In this document: piece by piece, positions 50,562 to 59,800 of the stretch
How positions within the stretch are numbered: the stretch's first letter is position 1
Layout: every line of letters begins with the position of its first letter
Assembly: GCA_963726575.1 (NCBI GenBank)
Contig: CAVSCR010000007.1
Coordinates: 124,001-188,000 of the forward strand
Length of the DNA stretch: 64,000 nt
Source: CAVSCR01 sp963726575
GTDB lineage: Bacteria > Actinomycetota > Actinomycetes > JAHEKZ01
Reading direction: 5' to 3'
Program-made: the position numbers and the translations under genes
Notes under the pieces: generated by a model
Told to the model about the DNA's origin: nothing
Database searches by the model: none
Seen by the model: the letters and a program-made list of their open reading frames with translations, nothing else

Positions 50562-51545
50562 CCCAGGCGACCGCAACCGGCCCTCCCGTCGCGGCGAGAC
50601 CGCGGCGGGGGCGGTCGTTGCGGGCTCGCAAACGTTGGACGGTGCTGCTGTTCCTGTCGCCGTGGATCATCGGGTTCTTCCTGTTCATCCTGTACCCGAT
50701 GGTGAGCAGCCTGTACTTCTCCTTCACGAAGTACGACCTGCTCGGACAGCCGCAGTGGGTCGGCTTGTCCAACTACAAGATCATGTTCACCGAGGACCCG
50801 ATGTTCTGGACCTCGGTGGCCAACACGCTGTGGGTCGTCGCGATCATGGTGCCCATCGACGTGTTGTTCGGGATGGGCGCCGCGTGGATCCTCACCCGTC
50901 CTCGGCGCGGCTCAGGGGTCTACCGCACCTTCTACTACCTGCCCGCCATGGTTCCCACCGTGGCCGCCGCGCTGGGGTTCCTGTTCGTCCTCAGCCCTCA
51001 CGGCCCGGTCAACACGATCCTGCAGACGCTGGGTGTGCCGGCGAACAAAGTCCCGTTGTGGTTCGCCGACCCGATGTGGTCCAAACCCAGCCTGCTGCTG
51101 CTGTCCATGTGGGCCATCGGCAACACGATGATCATCTTCCTGGCTGCCATGCTCGACGTTCCCACGCACCTCTACGAGGCGGCCGAGATCGAGGGCGCCG
51201 GCGGGCTGGGCGAAGTTCCGCCACATCACGCTCCCGACGATCTCGCCGGTCATCTTCTTCTCCCTGGTCATCGGCGTGATCTACGGCTTCCAGTACTTCA
51301 CCGAGGCGTACGTGGTCTCGACCAGTTCGGCGGGCGGCGAACAGGGGGCAGGAAGCGCGCTCGGCAACCCGGAGGACTCGTTGATGTTCTACGGCACCTG
51401 GCTCTACCAGCAGGGGTTCGACTACTTCCACATGGGCTACGCGTCGGCCATGGCCTGGGTCCTGTTCATCATCATCATGATCTGCACCTTCGTGCTGGTA
51501 CGCACCTCGAACCGTTGGGTGCACTATGGCGGGGCGATCCGATGA
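50558..51545 (+). pseudogene. Sugar ABC transporter permease 1 (MalF-like), frameshifted
   Basis: CUT1 permease. The first 215 residues (helices from WTVLLFLSPWIIGFFLFILY; EAAEIEGAGG of the EAA loop) are in frame with ATG 50558. The remainder (WAKFRHITLPTISP, then IYGFQYFTEAYVV to SNRWVHYGGAIR) is in the next frame. One extra base at about 51201-51206 in GGCGGGCTGGGCG interrupts the EAA loop itself. As written, the frame continues into permease 2 and yields a false 628-aa fusion. The rest of the operon looks intact, which favours a sequence error or very recent lesion. Confidence 0.8.
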
Positions 51546-52444
51546 CCTTCACCGCCACAAAGATCGACCAGGCGGCCGTGCGCACGATGCCACGTCGCCC
51601 GCTGCCGGCACCGGTCCGGCGACGGCGGCTGCTCTACGAGATCGCGAACCACTCGGTCGCGATCGTCATCGCGATCGCATTCGTGTTCCCACTGGCCATC
51701 GTGTTCTTCACGGCCTTCATGACACATGCACAGCTGGGCACCGGGCACCTGTGGCCGCACCCTTGGTACTTCGGCAACTTCTCCAAGGTGATCCACGACA
51801 TCCCGTTCGTACGATACTTGGCGAACACGATCGTCTACGCGGTCCTAGCGACCGTCGGGGTGGTCGTGTCGAGTGTTCCGGTTGCCTACGCCTTCTCGCG
51901 TCTGCAATGGCGCGGACGTGACGTGACGTTCCTGCTGGTTCTGGCCACCATGATGCTGCCGGCGCAGGTGACCAGCGTCAGCCTGTACATCGTCTTCACC
52001 CGACTGCACTGGATCGGGACGCTGCTCCCTCTGATCGTGCCCGCCTTCTTCGGTGATGCCTTCACCATCTTCTTGTTGCGGCAGTTCTTCCTCACGATTC
52101 CGCAGGAGTTGTCAGAGGCCGCACGGGTCGACGGTGCCAACGAATGGCAGATCCTGACCCGCGTCGTGGTGCCACTGGCGAAGCCTGCGATCGCTGCCGT
52201 GGCGCTGTTCCAGTTCCTCTACTGCTGGAACGACTTCTACAACCCGTTGCTGTACACGGGCAACAGCGCGAACAACATGACCCTGGCAGTCGGGCTGACC
52301 CAGTTCACCACGCTCGCCCGCGGCAACGCCTACGAGATCCAGATGGCGGCGTCTTTGATGTTCATCGTTCCCGTCGTCATCATCTTCTTCCTGGCCCAGA
52401 AGGTCTTCGTCGAAGGCGTGACGCTGACCGGGGTGAAGGGATGA
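51542..52444 (+). CDS. Sugar ABC transporter permease 2 (MalG-like)
   Basis: 300 aa from ATG 51542, overlapping the true stop of permease 1 (ATGA). Six helices, first IVIAIAFVFPLAIVFFTAF; the EAA loop is ELSEAARVDGANEWQILTRV and WNDFYNPLLYTGNSAN follows. A complete CUT1 inner-membrane partner for permease 1 and the MsmK-type ATPase. It is readable in frame with the first half of permease 1 only because of the upstream frameshift. Confidence 0.92.
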   Translation: MTFTATKIDQAAVRTMPRRPLPAPVRRRRLLYEIANHSVAIVIAIAFVFPLAIVFFTAFMTHAQLGTGHLWPHPWYFGNFSKVIHDIPFVRYLANTIVYAVLATVGVVVSSVPVAYAFSRLQWRGRDVTFLLVLATMMLPAQVTSVSLYIVFTRLHWIGTLLPLIVPAFFGDAFTIFLLRQFFLTIPQELSEAARVDGANEWQILTRVVVPLAKPAIAAVALFQFLYCWNDFYNPLLYTGNSANNMTLAVGLTQFTTLARGNAYEIQMAASLMFIVPVVIIFFLAQKVFVEGVTLTGVKG

Positions 52445-53700
52445 AGGTTGCAGTCGTCGGCGCCGGCAGCACCTACACGCCGGAGCTGATCGAAGGAATC
52501 GCCCGCCGTCCCGAGCTCGGGGTGTCAGGCCTGTCGCTGATCGACATCGATCGGGACCGGCTCGACGTCGTCGGCGGGCTGGCCGAACGCATGCTCAGCG
52601 CAGCCGGCTACTCGGGCAGCGTCGAACTGACCGAGTCAGTGGCCGATGGAGTCGTGGGCGCGGACTTCGTCCTCCTTCAGCTACGGGTGGGGGGGCAGGC
52701 CGCCAGACTCGTGGACGAGACGCTCCCCCTCCAGTTCGGCTGCATCGGCCAGGAGACCACTGGGCCGGGTGGCTTCGCCAAGGCACTGCGCACGGTGCCG
52801 GTGGTGTTGGACATCGCGGAGCAGGTCCGCCGAAACGCCGCGCCCGGTGCCTGGATCGTGGACTTCACCAACCCGGTGGGCATCGTCACTCGGGCACTGC
52901 TCGACGCGGGTCATCAGGCGGTGGGCCTGTGCAACGTCGCGATCGGGTTCGAGCGCCGGCTGGCGGCCTTGCTGAGCGTGGAGGCTCACCGTGTGCGGGT
53001 CGACCAGGTCGGACTCAACCACTTGTCGTGGATCAGATCGGTGTACCTCGACGATGTGGACGTGCTCGAAGACCTGCTTGCCCGTCATGGTCAGGAGATT
53101 GCTGACGAGATCGACCTACCTCTGGGTGCGCTCATGACCCTGCAGGTGATCCCGTCCTACTACCTGCACTACTTCTACTGCACCGACTCCGAGCTGCAGC
53201 ACGAACGGACGTCGACAAAGCGGGCCGAGGAGGTCGCAGCGATCGAGGCCGAGCTTCTGCAGATGTACCGCGACCCGACTCTCACCACGAAGCCGAAGCT
53301 CCTCGAGGAGCGGGGTGGGGCCTTCTACAGCGAGGCGGCGGCGCAGCTGGTGAGCTCGCTGCACACCGGCACGGGCGACATCCAGGTGGTCGACGTCCGC
53401 AACGCAACGACCATCGACGGGCTGCCACCGCAGGCGGTGGTCGAGGTGCCGTGTCGGGTGGACCGGCATGGTGCGCACCCGTTGCCGCAATCGCCTCTGG
53501 CACCGGAGCTGCTCGGTCTGGTCCAGGCGAACACCGCCTACGAGGAGCTGGCGATCCAGGCCGCGGTCACGGGCGACCGGCAGACGGCAGTGAAAGCGCT
53601 GCTGGCCAACCCGCTCGTGCGCCAATGGGAGATTGCCGAGCCCCTTCTCGAAGCCCTGCTCGACGCGAACCGGCCCCACCTTCCGCAGTTCTTCTCATGA
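52441..53700 (+). CDS. Glycoside hydrolase family 4 (6-phospho-beta-glucosidase-like)
   Basis: NAD- and divalent-metal-dependent glycosidase. It has 419 aa from ATG 52441 (ATGA overlap). NAD motif VAVVGAGSTYTPELIEGIAR (about 3-22), then FVLLQLRVGGQAARLVDE and GQETTGPGGFAKALRTVP. The metal ligands are the Cys in GLCNVAIG and the His in GLNHLSW. GH4 phospho-glycosidases usually act on PTS-imported sugars, but here import is by ABC transporter, so the sugar must be phosphorylated inside the cell or the enzyme accepts a free disaccharide. The substrate is inferred only. Confidence 0.9.
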   Translation: MKVAVVGAGSTYTPELIEGIARRPELGVSGLSLIDIDRDRLDVVGGLAERMLSAAGYSGSVELTESVADGVVGADFVLLQLRVGGQAARLVDETLPLQFGCIGQETTGPGGFAKALRTVPVVLDIAEQVRRNAAPGAWIVDFTNPVGIVTRALLDAGHQAVGLCNVAIGFERRLAALLSVEAHRVRVDQVGLNHLSWIRSVYLDDVDVLEDLLARHGQEIADEIDLPLGALMTLQVIPSYYLHYFYCTDSELQHERTSTKRAEEVAAIEAELLQMYRDPTLTTKPKLLEERGGAFYSEAAAQLVSSLHTGTGDIQVVDVRNATTIDGLPPQAVVEVPCRVDRHGAHPLPQSPLAPELLGLVQANTAYEELAIQAAVTGDRQTAVKALLANPLVRQWEIAEPLLEALLDANRPHLPQFFS

Positions 53701-54689
53701 GCCACGTGATCGCCGTCGACGGCGGCAACTCCAAGACCGACCTGGCGCTCGTCGACGTCGACGGGACGCTGCAGGCGCGGGTCCGGGGTCCCGGGTGCTC
53801 GCCGCACACCCTCGGCGTCGCGGGGAGCATCGAGGTGATCGCAGACCTGTTGGGCCAGGCGCGATCACTGGCCGGCACGTCAGACTCGGCGGCGAAGCCC
53901 GCGGCGGTCGGCGCGTTCTTCCTGGCCGGTCTCGACCAGCCCCACGAGGAGGCCGAGTACTCAGCAGGCATCGCGGCAACGAGATGGGTCGACCAGGTTC
54001 TCGCCACCAACGACACGTTCGCGGTGCTGCGCGCGGGAACCACGCGCGACTGGGGTGTCGCCGTGGTGTGCGGTGCCGGGATGAACGCGTGCGCGGTACA
54101 CCCGGACGGTCGCCACGGCCGGTACCAGGCGCTGGGTGCCCTGTCCGGCGACTGGGGTGGCGGTGAGGACGTCGGCATCGCGGCCTTGGGAGCCGCCATC
54201 CGGGGCAACGACCTGCGCGGTTCCGCAACGGTGTTGTCGACACTGATCCCGCAACATCTGGGATACGAGCGGGCCGAGGACGTCGCCGACGCGGTCCACA
54301 AGGGACGGCTGTCCGCCACGGCGCTCGCCGAACTGCCGCCGATCGTGATGGCGGCATCTCGCAGCGGTGATGCGGTGGCTCAACAGATCGTCGACCGGCT
54401 CGCCGACGAAGTCGTCGCGATGAGCACTGCCCTGCTGCGTCGACTCGAACTCACGGGCGCGGATCCCGACGTCGTCCTGGGGGGTGGTCTGCTGCAGTCG
54501 GGCGACCAGCGACTGATCTCCCGCATCCGCACCGGAGTGCACGGCGTGGTGGGTGACGCGCGCGTCAATGCCCTGACCGCTCCCCCGCTGCTCGGATCGA
54601 TCCGTGCCGGGCTGGTCTGCGCCGGCGCACCGTCGCTGGCTCTCGAGCGCGCGGCGCACGAGCTCACGAACACCGGGTCAACGACATGA
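53697..54689 (+). CDS. BadF/BadG-type sugar kinase (N-acetylglucosamine kinase-like)
   Basis: 330 aa, ATG 53697 overlapping the GH4 stop. ASKHA-fold ATPase marks: IAVDGGNSKTDLALVDVDG (phosphate 1), VVCGAGMNACAV (phosphate 2), LGALSGDWGGGEDVG and VVLGGGLLQSG (adenosine). Family members phosphorylate GlcNAc or glucosamine. In this locus it supplies the sugar phosphate for the SIS protein or for GH4. Confidence 0.88.
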   Translation: MSHVIAVDGGNSKTDLALVDVDGTLQARVRGPGCSPHTLGVAGSIEVIADLLGQARSLAGTSDSAAKPAAVGAFFLAGLDQPHEEAEYSAGIAATRWVDQVLATNDTFAVLRAGTTRDWGVAVVCGAGMNACAVHPDGRHGRYQALGALSGDWGGGEDVGIAALGAAIRGNDLRGSATVLSTLIPQHLGYERAEDVADAVHKGRLSATALAELPPIVMAASRSGDAVAQQIVDRLADEVVAMSTALLRRLELTGADPDVVLGGGLLQSGDQRLISRIRTGVHGVVGDARVNALTAPPLLGSIRAGLVCAGAPSLALERAAHELTNTGSTT

Positions 54690-55738
54690 GCCCGGTCAGA
54701 TCGAGCACCATGGCGCACGAGATCGCCGAGCAGCCACAGGCTCTGCAGGCCACGCTCGAGGCATTGACGCCACGACGCGACGAGCTACGCCGGCTCGTGG
54801 CGGGCTGTCGGCGAGTCGTCTTCTACGCCCGCGGGTCGTCGGACAGCGCGGCCACCTACGGCCGGTACCTCGTCGAGATCCTGGCCGGAGTGCCGTCTGC
54901 CATGGGTGCACCGTCGGTGGGCACGCTGTACCGAGCGCGGCAAGACCTCTCCGAGACGCTGGCGGTGCTGTGCTCGCAGTCCGGACGTACTGAGGAGATC
55001 GCCCACGTGGCGCAGTGGGCCAAGAGCTGCGGTGCCCGAACGCTTGCGGTCACCAACGAGCCGGACAGCCCGCTGGAGCAGCTGGTCGACCTGACGCTGG
55101 TCACCCAGGCCGGGGCCGAGCGGGCAGTACCTGCCACGAAGAGCCACACGACGTGTCTGCTGGCGTTGGCCGAGGTGGGCGCCGCACTCGTCGCCGACGA
55201 CCGCGAGCTGCTGGCCGACCTAGCCCGGGTCCCGGACGACGCGGCCTGGGTGCTCGAACAGAGCGCGGAGTTGTTCCGGCCAGCGGCCGCCGGACTGGCC
55301 AGCGCCAGGGCCATCGCCGTCACCGGCCGTGGCTACACCTACCCCACGGCGATCGAGCTGGCGCTGAAGATCGAGGAGACCTGCCTGCTCCCCTGCCTCG
55401 GCTTGTCGCAGGCGGACCTGCAGCACGGGCCGCAGGCGGTCTTCGACGCGGTCACCCCGTTGGTCGTCGCCAGCGCCGCCAGCGGTCCCACGCTGCCCGG
55501 GCTGTTGACGGTGGCGCAGGCGGCCAGCGAACGCGGTGCGCCGCTGGTTGCCATCGGTGGGCCGCAGCGGCTGCGAGATCTCGCCGACTGGGCGCTGCCC
55601 GGCTCGCGCCTGTCCGAGCCGGTAGGGCCGATCACGCAGATCATCCCGGGACAGCTGCTGGCCGAGTCGTTGGCCACCGAGCTCGGTCATGATCCGGACG
55701 CGCCACCAGGACTCAGCAAGGTGACGCGCACCGCTTGA
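54686..55738 (+). CDS. SIS-domain sugar-phosphate isomerase/deaminase (GlmS/AgaS-like)
   Basis: 350 aa with two SIS domains: VVFYARGSSDSAATYGRYLV with CSQSGRTEEIAHVAQWAK (first), and IAVTGRGYTYPTAIELALKI with LSQADLQHGPQAV (second). It has no glutaminase domain, so it resembles the isomerase half of GlmS or an amino-sugar deaminase. Likely converts an amino-sugar phosphate to fructose-6-phosphate. Its stop is 10 bp from the convergent proC stop. Last gene of the ROK operon. Confidence 0.87.
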   Translation: MSPVRSSTMAHEIAEQPQALQATLEALTPRRDELRRLVAGCRRVVFYARGSSDSAATYGRYLVEILAGVPSAMGAPSVGTLYRARQDLSETLAVLCSQSGRTEEIAHVAQWAKSCGARTLAVTNEPDSPLEQLVDLTLVTQAGAERAVPATKSHTTCLLALAEVGAALVADDRELLADLARVPDDAAWVLEQSAELFRPAAAGLASARAIAVTGRGYTYPTAIELALKIEETCLLPCLGLSQADLQHGPQAVFDAVTPLVVASAASGPTLPGLLTVAQAASERGAPLVAIGGPQRLRDLADWALPGSRLSEPVGPITQIIPGQLLAESLATELGHDPDAPPGLSKVTRTA

Positions 55739-55747
55739 AGACGGACG

Positions 55748-56557
55748 TCATTCATGTCCGCTCGCGAGCTCACGTGAACGGTCCCGCGCCGCAGCGAGCG
55801 CGGCCAACATGGCGGCTCGCACGCGGTACTCCTCCATCTCCTTCAGGGCTGCGATGGTGGTGCCGGCCGGCGACATGACGGCTTCACGCAGGGTCACCGG
55901 ATGTTCACCGGAGTCGCGCAGCATGACTGCGGCGCCGATCGCGGTCTGAACGATCAGGTCGTGGGCTACCTGACGGGGCAGACCGAGGGCGATACCCGCG
56001 TCCGTCATAGCCTCGACGAGGTAGAAGAAGTAGGCCGGTCCACTGCCGGACAGCGCCGTGACCGCGTCCTGCTGGGACTCCGGGACGCGGATGGTGCGAC
56101 CCACCGGCGCCAGCAACGACTCGGTTCGCTCCAGGTGGCTTTCGTCGGCATGGGTCCCGGCCGAGATCGCACTCATCGCTTCGTCGACGAGCACCGGAGT
56201 GTTCGACATGACGCGCACCACCGGGACATCGTCGATGAGCCGCCGCTCGATGAACGCCGCGGTGATACCCGCCGCGACTGAAACGACGAGCTGGTCTCGC
56301 GTGACGTGCGGCTCGATCTCGCTGAGCAGCGTCGACATGTCCTGCGGCTTGACGGTGATGACAAGCGTGTCCGCGCTCTTGACGGCCTCGGCGCTGGACA
56401 GGGTCTCGACGCCGAACCGTTCGCGCAGTGCCGATGCTCGCTCGGGGCGTCGCGTGCTCACCACGACGTCGGCCGCCGACCGACCGGCGCGCAGCAGCCC
56501 GGCGAGCAGGGCCTCGCCCATCTTCCCGCCACCGAGGATGGCCACACGATCACTCAT
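55748..56557 (-). CDS. proC: Pyrroline-5-carboxylate reductase
   Basis: Last step of proline synthesis. It has 269 aa. NAD(P) motif VAILGGGKMGEALLAGLLRA (about 5-24), TVKPQDMSTLL, VRVMSNTPVLVDEAMSAIS, and the catalytic and dimer region ALSGSGPAYFFYLVEAM with PAGTTIAALKEME. It follows the proline dehydrogenase gene by 12 bp, pairing synthesis and breakdown in one transcript. Confidence 0.96.
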   Translation of the reverse strand: MSDRVAILGGGKMGEALLAGLLRAGRSAADVVVSTRRPERASALRERFGVETLSSAEAVKSADTLVITVKPQDMSTLLSEIEPHVTRDQLVVSVAAGITAAFIERRLIDDVPVVRVMSNTPVLVDEAMSAISAGTHADESHLERTESLLAPVGRTIRVPESQQDAVTALSGSGPAYFFYLVEAMTDAGIALGLPRQVAHDLIVQTAIGAAVMLRDSGEHPVTLREAVMSPAGTTIAALKEMEEYRVRAAMLAALAAARDRSRELASGHE

Positions 56558-56569
56558 GGTGTTCTCCGT

Positions 56570-57496
56570 TCAGCGTCCGAACATGGCGCGAGCGCCCAGC
56601 AAGAGGTTGGCAGGTCGCTCGGCCATGCGGCGGACCAGGTACCCGTACCACTCCGAGCCGTACGGCACGTAGACCCGCATCGTCTGTCCATCGGCGACCA
56701 ACGCACTCTGAGCCGATGGTCGCACCCCGTACAGCATCTGGAACTCGAAGCTGTCCGCGGCCCGTCCGCAGCGTCGCGCCAGGTCGGCGCCGATCTCGAT
56801 CAGGCGCGGGTCGTGAGTGGCCAGCATCGGGTATCCCCTCCCCGACATGAGGATCTCCAGACACCTCACGTACGCCAGGTCGACCTCGTGACGCGACTGG
56901 AGGGCGACACTGTGCGGCTCGTTGTAGGCGCCCTTGCACAAGCGGATCCGCGAACCCTCGCCGGCCAGGTCCCGGCAGTCGGCCGGCGTCCGGTACAGGT
57001 AGGCCTGCAGCACCCCACCGGTGAGAGGGAAGTCCGCGCGCAACGTCCGCAGTGCGTCCAACGTCAGGTCCGTGGTGGTGTGGTCCTCCATGTCCAGCGT
57101 CACGGTGGTGCCGGCCTCGGAGGCAACCGCACAGATCGCATGGGCGTTCTCGGTGGCAATCTTCGGTCCGTCCTGCGGCAGCGCTTGCCCCACGGCCGAC
57201 AGCTTCACCGACACCTCGGCGTGCGCCGTGAGCCCTTCGTCGGCAAGAGCCCGTAGCAAGGCGACGTACGCGTCGCGCGTGGCGTCGGCATGTTCGCGGT
57301 CGAGGATGTCCTCGCCAAGGTGGTCGAGCGTCACCCGGAGCCCGCGGCCGACCAGCTCACTCGTCGCCGCCACGGCATCGGCGGTCGTCTCCCCTGCGGC
57401 GAACCGACGTACCAAGGTGCTGACGCCGGGAGTCGTCGTAACGGCACGGGTCAACACCCGGCTGCGGGAAGCGAGGAGCAACGCCTGACGAAGCAC
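56570..57496 (-). CDS. Proline dehydrogenase (monofunctional PRODH)
   Basis: FAD enzyme oxidising proline to pyrroline-5-carboxylate. It has 308 aa from GTG 57496 with GGAG at 5-nt spacing; the longer frame upstream overlaps the ABC-2 permease. Seen: VSVKLSAVGQAL, TVTLDMEDHTTTDLTL, IRLCKGAYNEP, MLATHDPRLIE, FEFQMLYGVRP and the closing RVYVPYGSEWYGYLVRRMAE, all PRODH barrel motifs. No P5C dehydrogenase is visible in the window. Confidence 0.93.
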   Translation of the reverse strand: MLRQALLLASRSRVLTRAVTTTPGVSTLVRRFAAGETTADAVAATSELVGRGLRVTLDHLGEDILDREHADATRDAYVALLRALADEGLTAHAEVSVKLSAVGQALPQDGPKIATENAHAICAVASEAGTTVTLDMEDHTTTDLTLDALRTLRADFPLTGGVLQAYLYRTPADCRDLAGEGSRIRLCKGAYNEPHSVALQSRHEVDLAYVRCLEILMSGRGYPMLATHDPRLIEIGADLARRCGRAADSFEFQMLYGVRPSAQSALVADGQTMRVYVPYGSEWYGYLVRRMAERPANLLLGARAMFGR

Positions 57497-57528
57497 GACA
57501 TCTCCAGTCGGATCGATGGGGATCCAGG

Positions 57529-58260
57529 CTACGGCGTGCGCCTGCGCAAGGTGGCGGCGCCCAGAGCCAGCGAACCCACCACGAAGGCGGCAACGACGGC
57601 GAGGCTGCGCCAGAACTCGGGGGTCGCCGACGGGTAGCGCATCACCTGCTGAGTGGCCTGCACGGCGTACGAGAGCGGGAGCAGGTCTGAGACCCACTGC
57701 AAGACGGTGGGCATCGTGTCCCGGGGGACGATGAGGCCGCACAGCAGCAACTGTGGGAGCAAGATCGCAGGCATGAACTGCACGGCTTGGAACTCCGTGG
57801 TCGCGAACGCGCTCACGAACAGTCCGAGCGCGGTACCCAGCAGTGCATCCATGAGCGCCACCAACACCAAGAGCCACGGCGGTCCGCGAACGTCGAGTCC
57901 GAACACGCCGAAGGAAAGACCGGAGACCACCAACGCCTGAACAATGGCGAAACCGCCGAACGCAAGCGCATACCCACCGATGAAGTCGGCCTTGGCGATC
58001 GGCATCGCGAGCAGACGCTCCAGCGTCCCGCTCGTCCTCTCGCGCAGGGTGGCCACGGACGTCACGAGAAACATGACGATCAAGGGGAAGATGCCGAGCA
58101 GCGGCGGGCCGTACTTGTCGAAGTCGGGCGCCGGCACGATCCAGGCCAGCAGCCCCATGAGCATCGACGGAACCACGAGCATCAACGCGATCGTTCGCGG
58201 GTCGTGACGCAGCTGTTCGAGCACCCGTCGAGCGGTGGCGAGCGTGCGGCGCGCTGTCAT
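57529..58260 (-). CDS. ABC-2 type transporter permease
   Basis: 243 aa from ATG 58260 (ATGA overlap with the ATPase). Six helices in the ABC2_membrane pattern: TIALMLVVPSMLMGLLAWIV first; the coupling segment TLRERTSGTLERLLAMPIAK after helix 2; CGLIVPRDTMPTVLQWVSDL before the last. A probable exporter of drug or lipid type. The TAG stop overlaps a TAGCCT box that could be a promoter for proline dehydrogenase. Confidence 0.9.
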   Translation of the reverse strand: MTARRTLATARRVLEQLRHDPRTIALMLVVPSMLMGLLAWIVPAPDFDKYGPPLLGIFPLIVMFLVTSVATLRERTSGTLERLLAMPIAKADFIGGYALAFGGFAIVQALVVSGLSFGVFGLDVRGPPWLLVLVALMDALLGTALGLFVSAFATTEFQAVQFMPAILLPQLLLCGLIVPRDTMPTVLQWVSDLLPLSYAVQATQQVMRYPSATPEFWRSLAVVAAFVVGSLALGAATLRRRTP

Positions 58261-58985
58261 GCCTGCCCCTGGACCAGCCGCAGGAAGGCGGACTCGATGT
58301 CGGTGGTGTGCGTGCGGGCCAACAGGTCCTGCGGAGTCTCGTCGGCGATCAGCCTGCCCTCGCGCAGCAGGAGCAGCCGCTGGCATCTCGTTGCCTCGTC
58401 CATGACGTGACTGGACACCAGAAGCGTCTTGCCCGCCGCGGCGAGTCGGTGGAACAGGTCCCACAGGTCACGACGCAGCAGCGGGTCGAGCCCAACCGTG
58501 GGTTCGTCGAGCACCAACAGCTCGGGGGTGCCGAGCAGCGCCACGGCAAGCGACACCCGCGCCTGCTGACCACCCGACATGGCCGCTACGGTGCGATCGC
58601 GGAACTCGCGTAGATCGACGTCGGCGATCACCTCCTCGACGTTCGCGCCGTCGACGCCGAGCACCGCTGCGAAGTACTGGAGGTTCTCGAACAACGTCAG
58701 GTCGCGATAGACCGCGGGGTTCTGCGTCACATAGCCGATGCGATGACGCAGGTCCACCGAGCCGGCAGGTTGGCCAAGGACCGTCACGGTGCCGCCCTCG
58801 ACCACCTGCACACCGACGATCGCCCGCATGAGCGTGGTCTTGCCCCCGCCGGAAGGACCGAGCAGACCCACAACCTGACCTGCCGGTACCTCGAAGCTGA
58901 GGTCGTGGAGAACGGCGACGTTGCTGCGCTGCACGCGCAACCCGTGCACGACGATCGCCGGGGCCAGCACCCCTTGGTCAGTCAC
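58257..58985 (-). CDS. ABC-2 exporter ATP-binding protein
   Basis: 242 aa from GTG 58985 (GTGA overlap with the TIM-barrel gene). Walker A GLLGPSGGGKTTLMRAIVGV, Q-loop YVTQNPAVYRDLT, signature MSGGQQARVSLAVALL, Walker B LLVLDEPTVGLDPLLRR, H-loop SSHVMDEATRC. Works with the following permease; the substrate is unknown. Confidence 0.93.
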   Translation of the reverse strand: MTDQGVLAPAIVVHGLRVQRSNVAVLHDLSFEVPAGQVVGLLGPSGGGKTTLMRAIVGVQVVEGGTVTVLGQPAGSVDLRHRIGYVTQNPAVYRDLTLFENLQYFAAVLGVDGANVEEVIADVDLREFRDRTVAAMSGGQQARVSLAVALLGTPELLVLDEPTVGLDPLLRRDLWDLFHRLAAAGKTLLVSSHVMDEATRCQRLLLLREGRLIADETPQDLLARTHTTDIESAFLRLVQGQA

Positions 58986-59800
58986 GACGATCCCTCGGGG
59001 GCCACCGCCAGGTTCAACCGGGCGAAGGCCAGCGCCTCGGCCAGGTCGGCCTCGCGGGCCTCGCGGTTGGCCGCCTTGCGCGTGGTGACCTCGAGCACGA
59101 CGTGGCCGTCGAAACCGTTGCGGGCCAGCCGTTCCAGCAGCGCCGCGCACGGCTGCCCGCCCCGGCCCGGCACCAGGTGCTCGTCACGCGCCGAGCCGGA
59201 ACCGTCGGCGAGGTGGACGTGGGTGAGCCGAGCGGCCATCTCGTCCGCGAGCGCCAAGGCGTCGCTGCCGGAGACCGACGTATGCGACAGGTCCAGCGTG
59301 AGGTGCTCGTAGTCGTCGGTGACCGGGTTCCAGTCCGGTGAGTACGCCGCGAGCTCGCGGTTGCGCGCCCGCCACGGGTACATGTTCTCCACCGCGAACT
59401 TCACGTCCGTCTCTTCGCGCATGAGCTTGATGCCCTCCACGAAGGACTTGGCGTACTCACGCTGCCACCGAAACGGTGGGTGCACCACGACCACGTCCGC
59501 CCCCAGGGCGACGGCTGCGTCGTTGGCGCGCAACAGCTTGCCCCACGGCTCGGCACCCCACACTCGTTGCGTGATGAGCAGGCACGGACTGTGGATCGCC
59601 AGGATCGGGATCTCGTGCTGGTCGGAGAGCCGGCGCAGTGCCTCGACGTCTTGGCTGACGGGGTCGGTCCACACCATCACCTCGACGCCGTCGTAGCCAA
59701 GCCGGGCCGCCATCTCGAACGCCGTGGCCGTCGACTCCGGATACGTGGACGCGGTGGACAAGGCGACCTGCGCATCCGGAACCCGCACGGCGTCGCTCAC
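58982..59800 (-). CDS. Sugar phosphate isomerase/epimerase-like TIM-barrel protein
   Basis: 272 aa from GTG 59800, overlapping the Ppx stop (GTGA). Xylose-isomerase-like barrel with ALSTASTYPESTATAFEMAA, LGYDGVEVMVWTD, ILAIHSPCLLIT, VVVVHPPFRWQ, FAVENMYPWRARN, LTLDLSHTSVSG and LTHVHLADG. The Glu/Asp/His metal ligands sit at the usual strand ends. It matches the protein encoded after ppx in mycobacteria (the Rv0498 position, from memory). The substrate is unknown. Confidence 0.85.
   Translation of the reverse strand: MSDAVRVPDAQVALSTASTYPESTATAFEMAARLGYDGVEVMVWTDPVSQDVEALRRLSDQHEIPILAIHSPCLLITQRVWGAEPWGKLLRANDAAVALGADVVVVHPPFRWQREYAKSFVEGIKLMREETDVKFAVENMYPWRARNRELAAYSPDWNPVTDDYEHLTLDLSHTSVSGSDALALADEMAARLTHVHLADGSGSARDEHLVPGRGGQPCAALLERLARNGFDGHVVLEVTTRKAANREAREADLAEALAFARLNLAVAPEGSS

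Noticed and set aside
50558..52444. A 628-aa frame apparently fusing two sugar permeases
   Set aside because: The middle is an out-of-frame Arg/His-rich stretch; the true end of permease 1 is readable in the next frame and permease 2 has its own ATGA-coupled start. The fusion is the product of a one-base shift.
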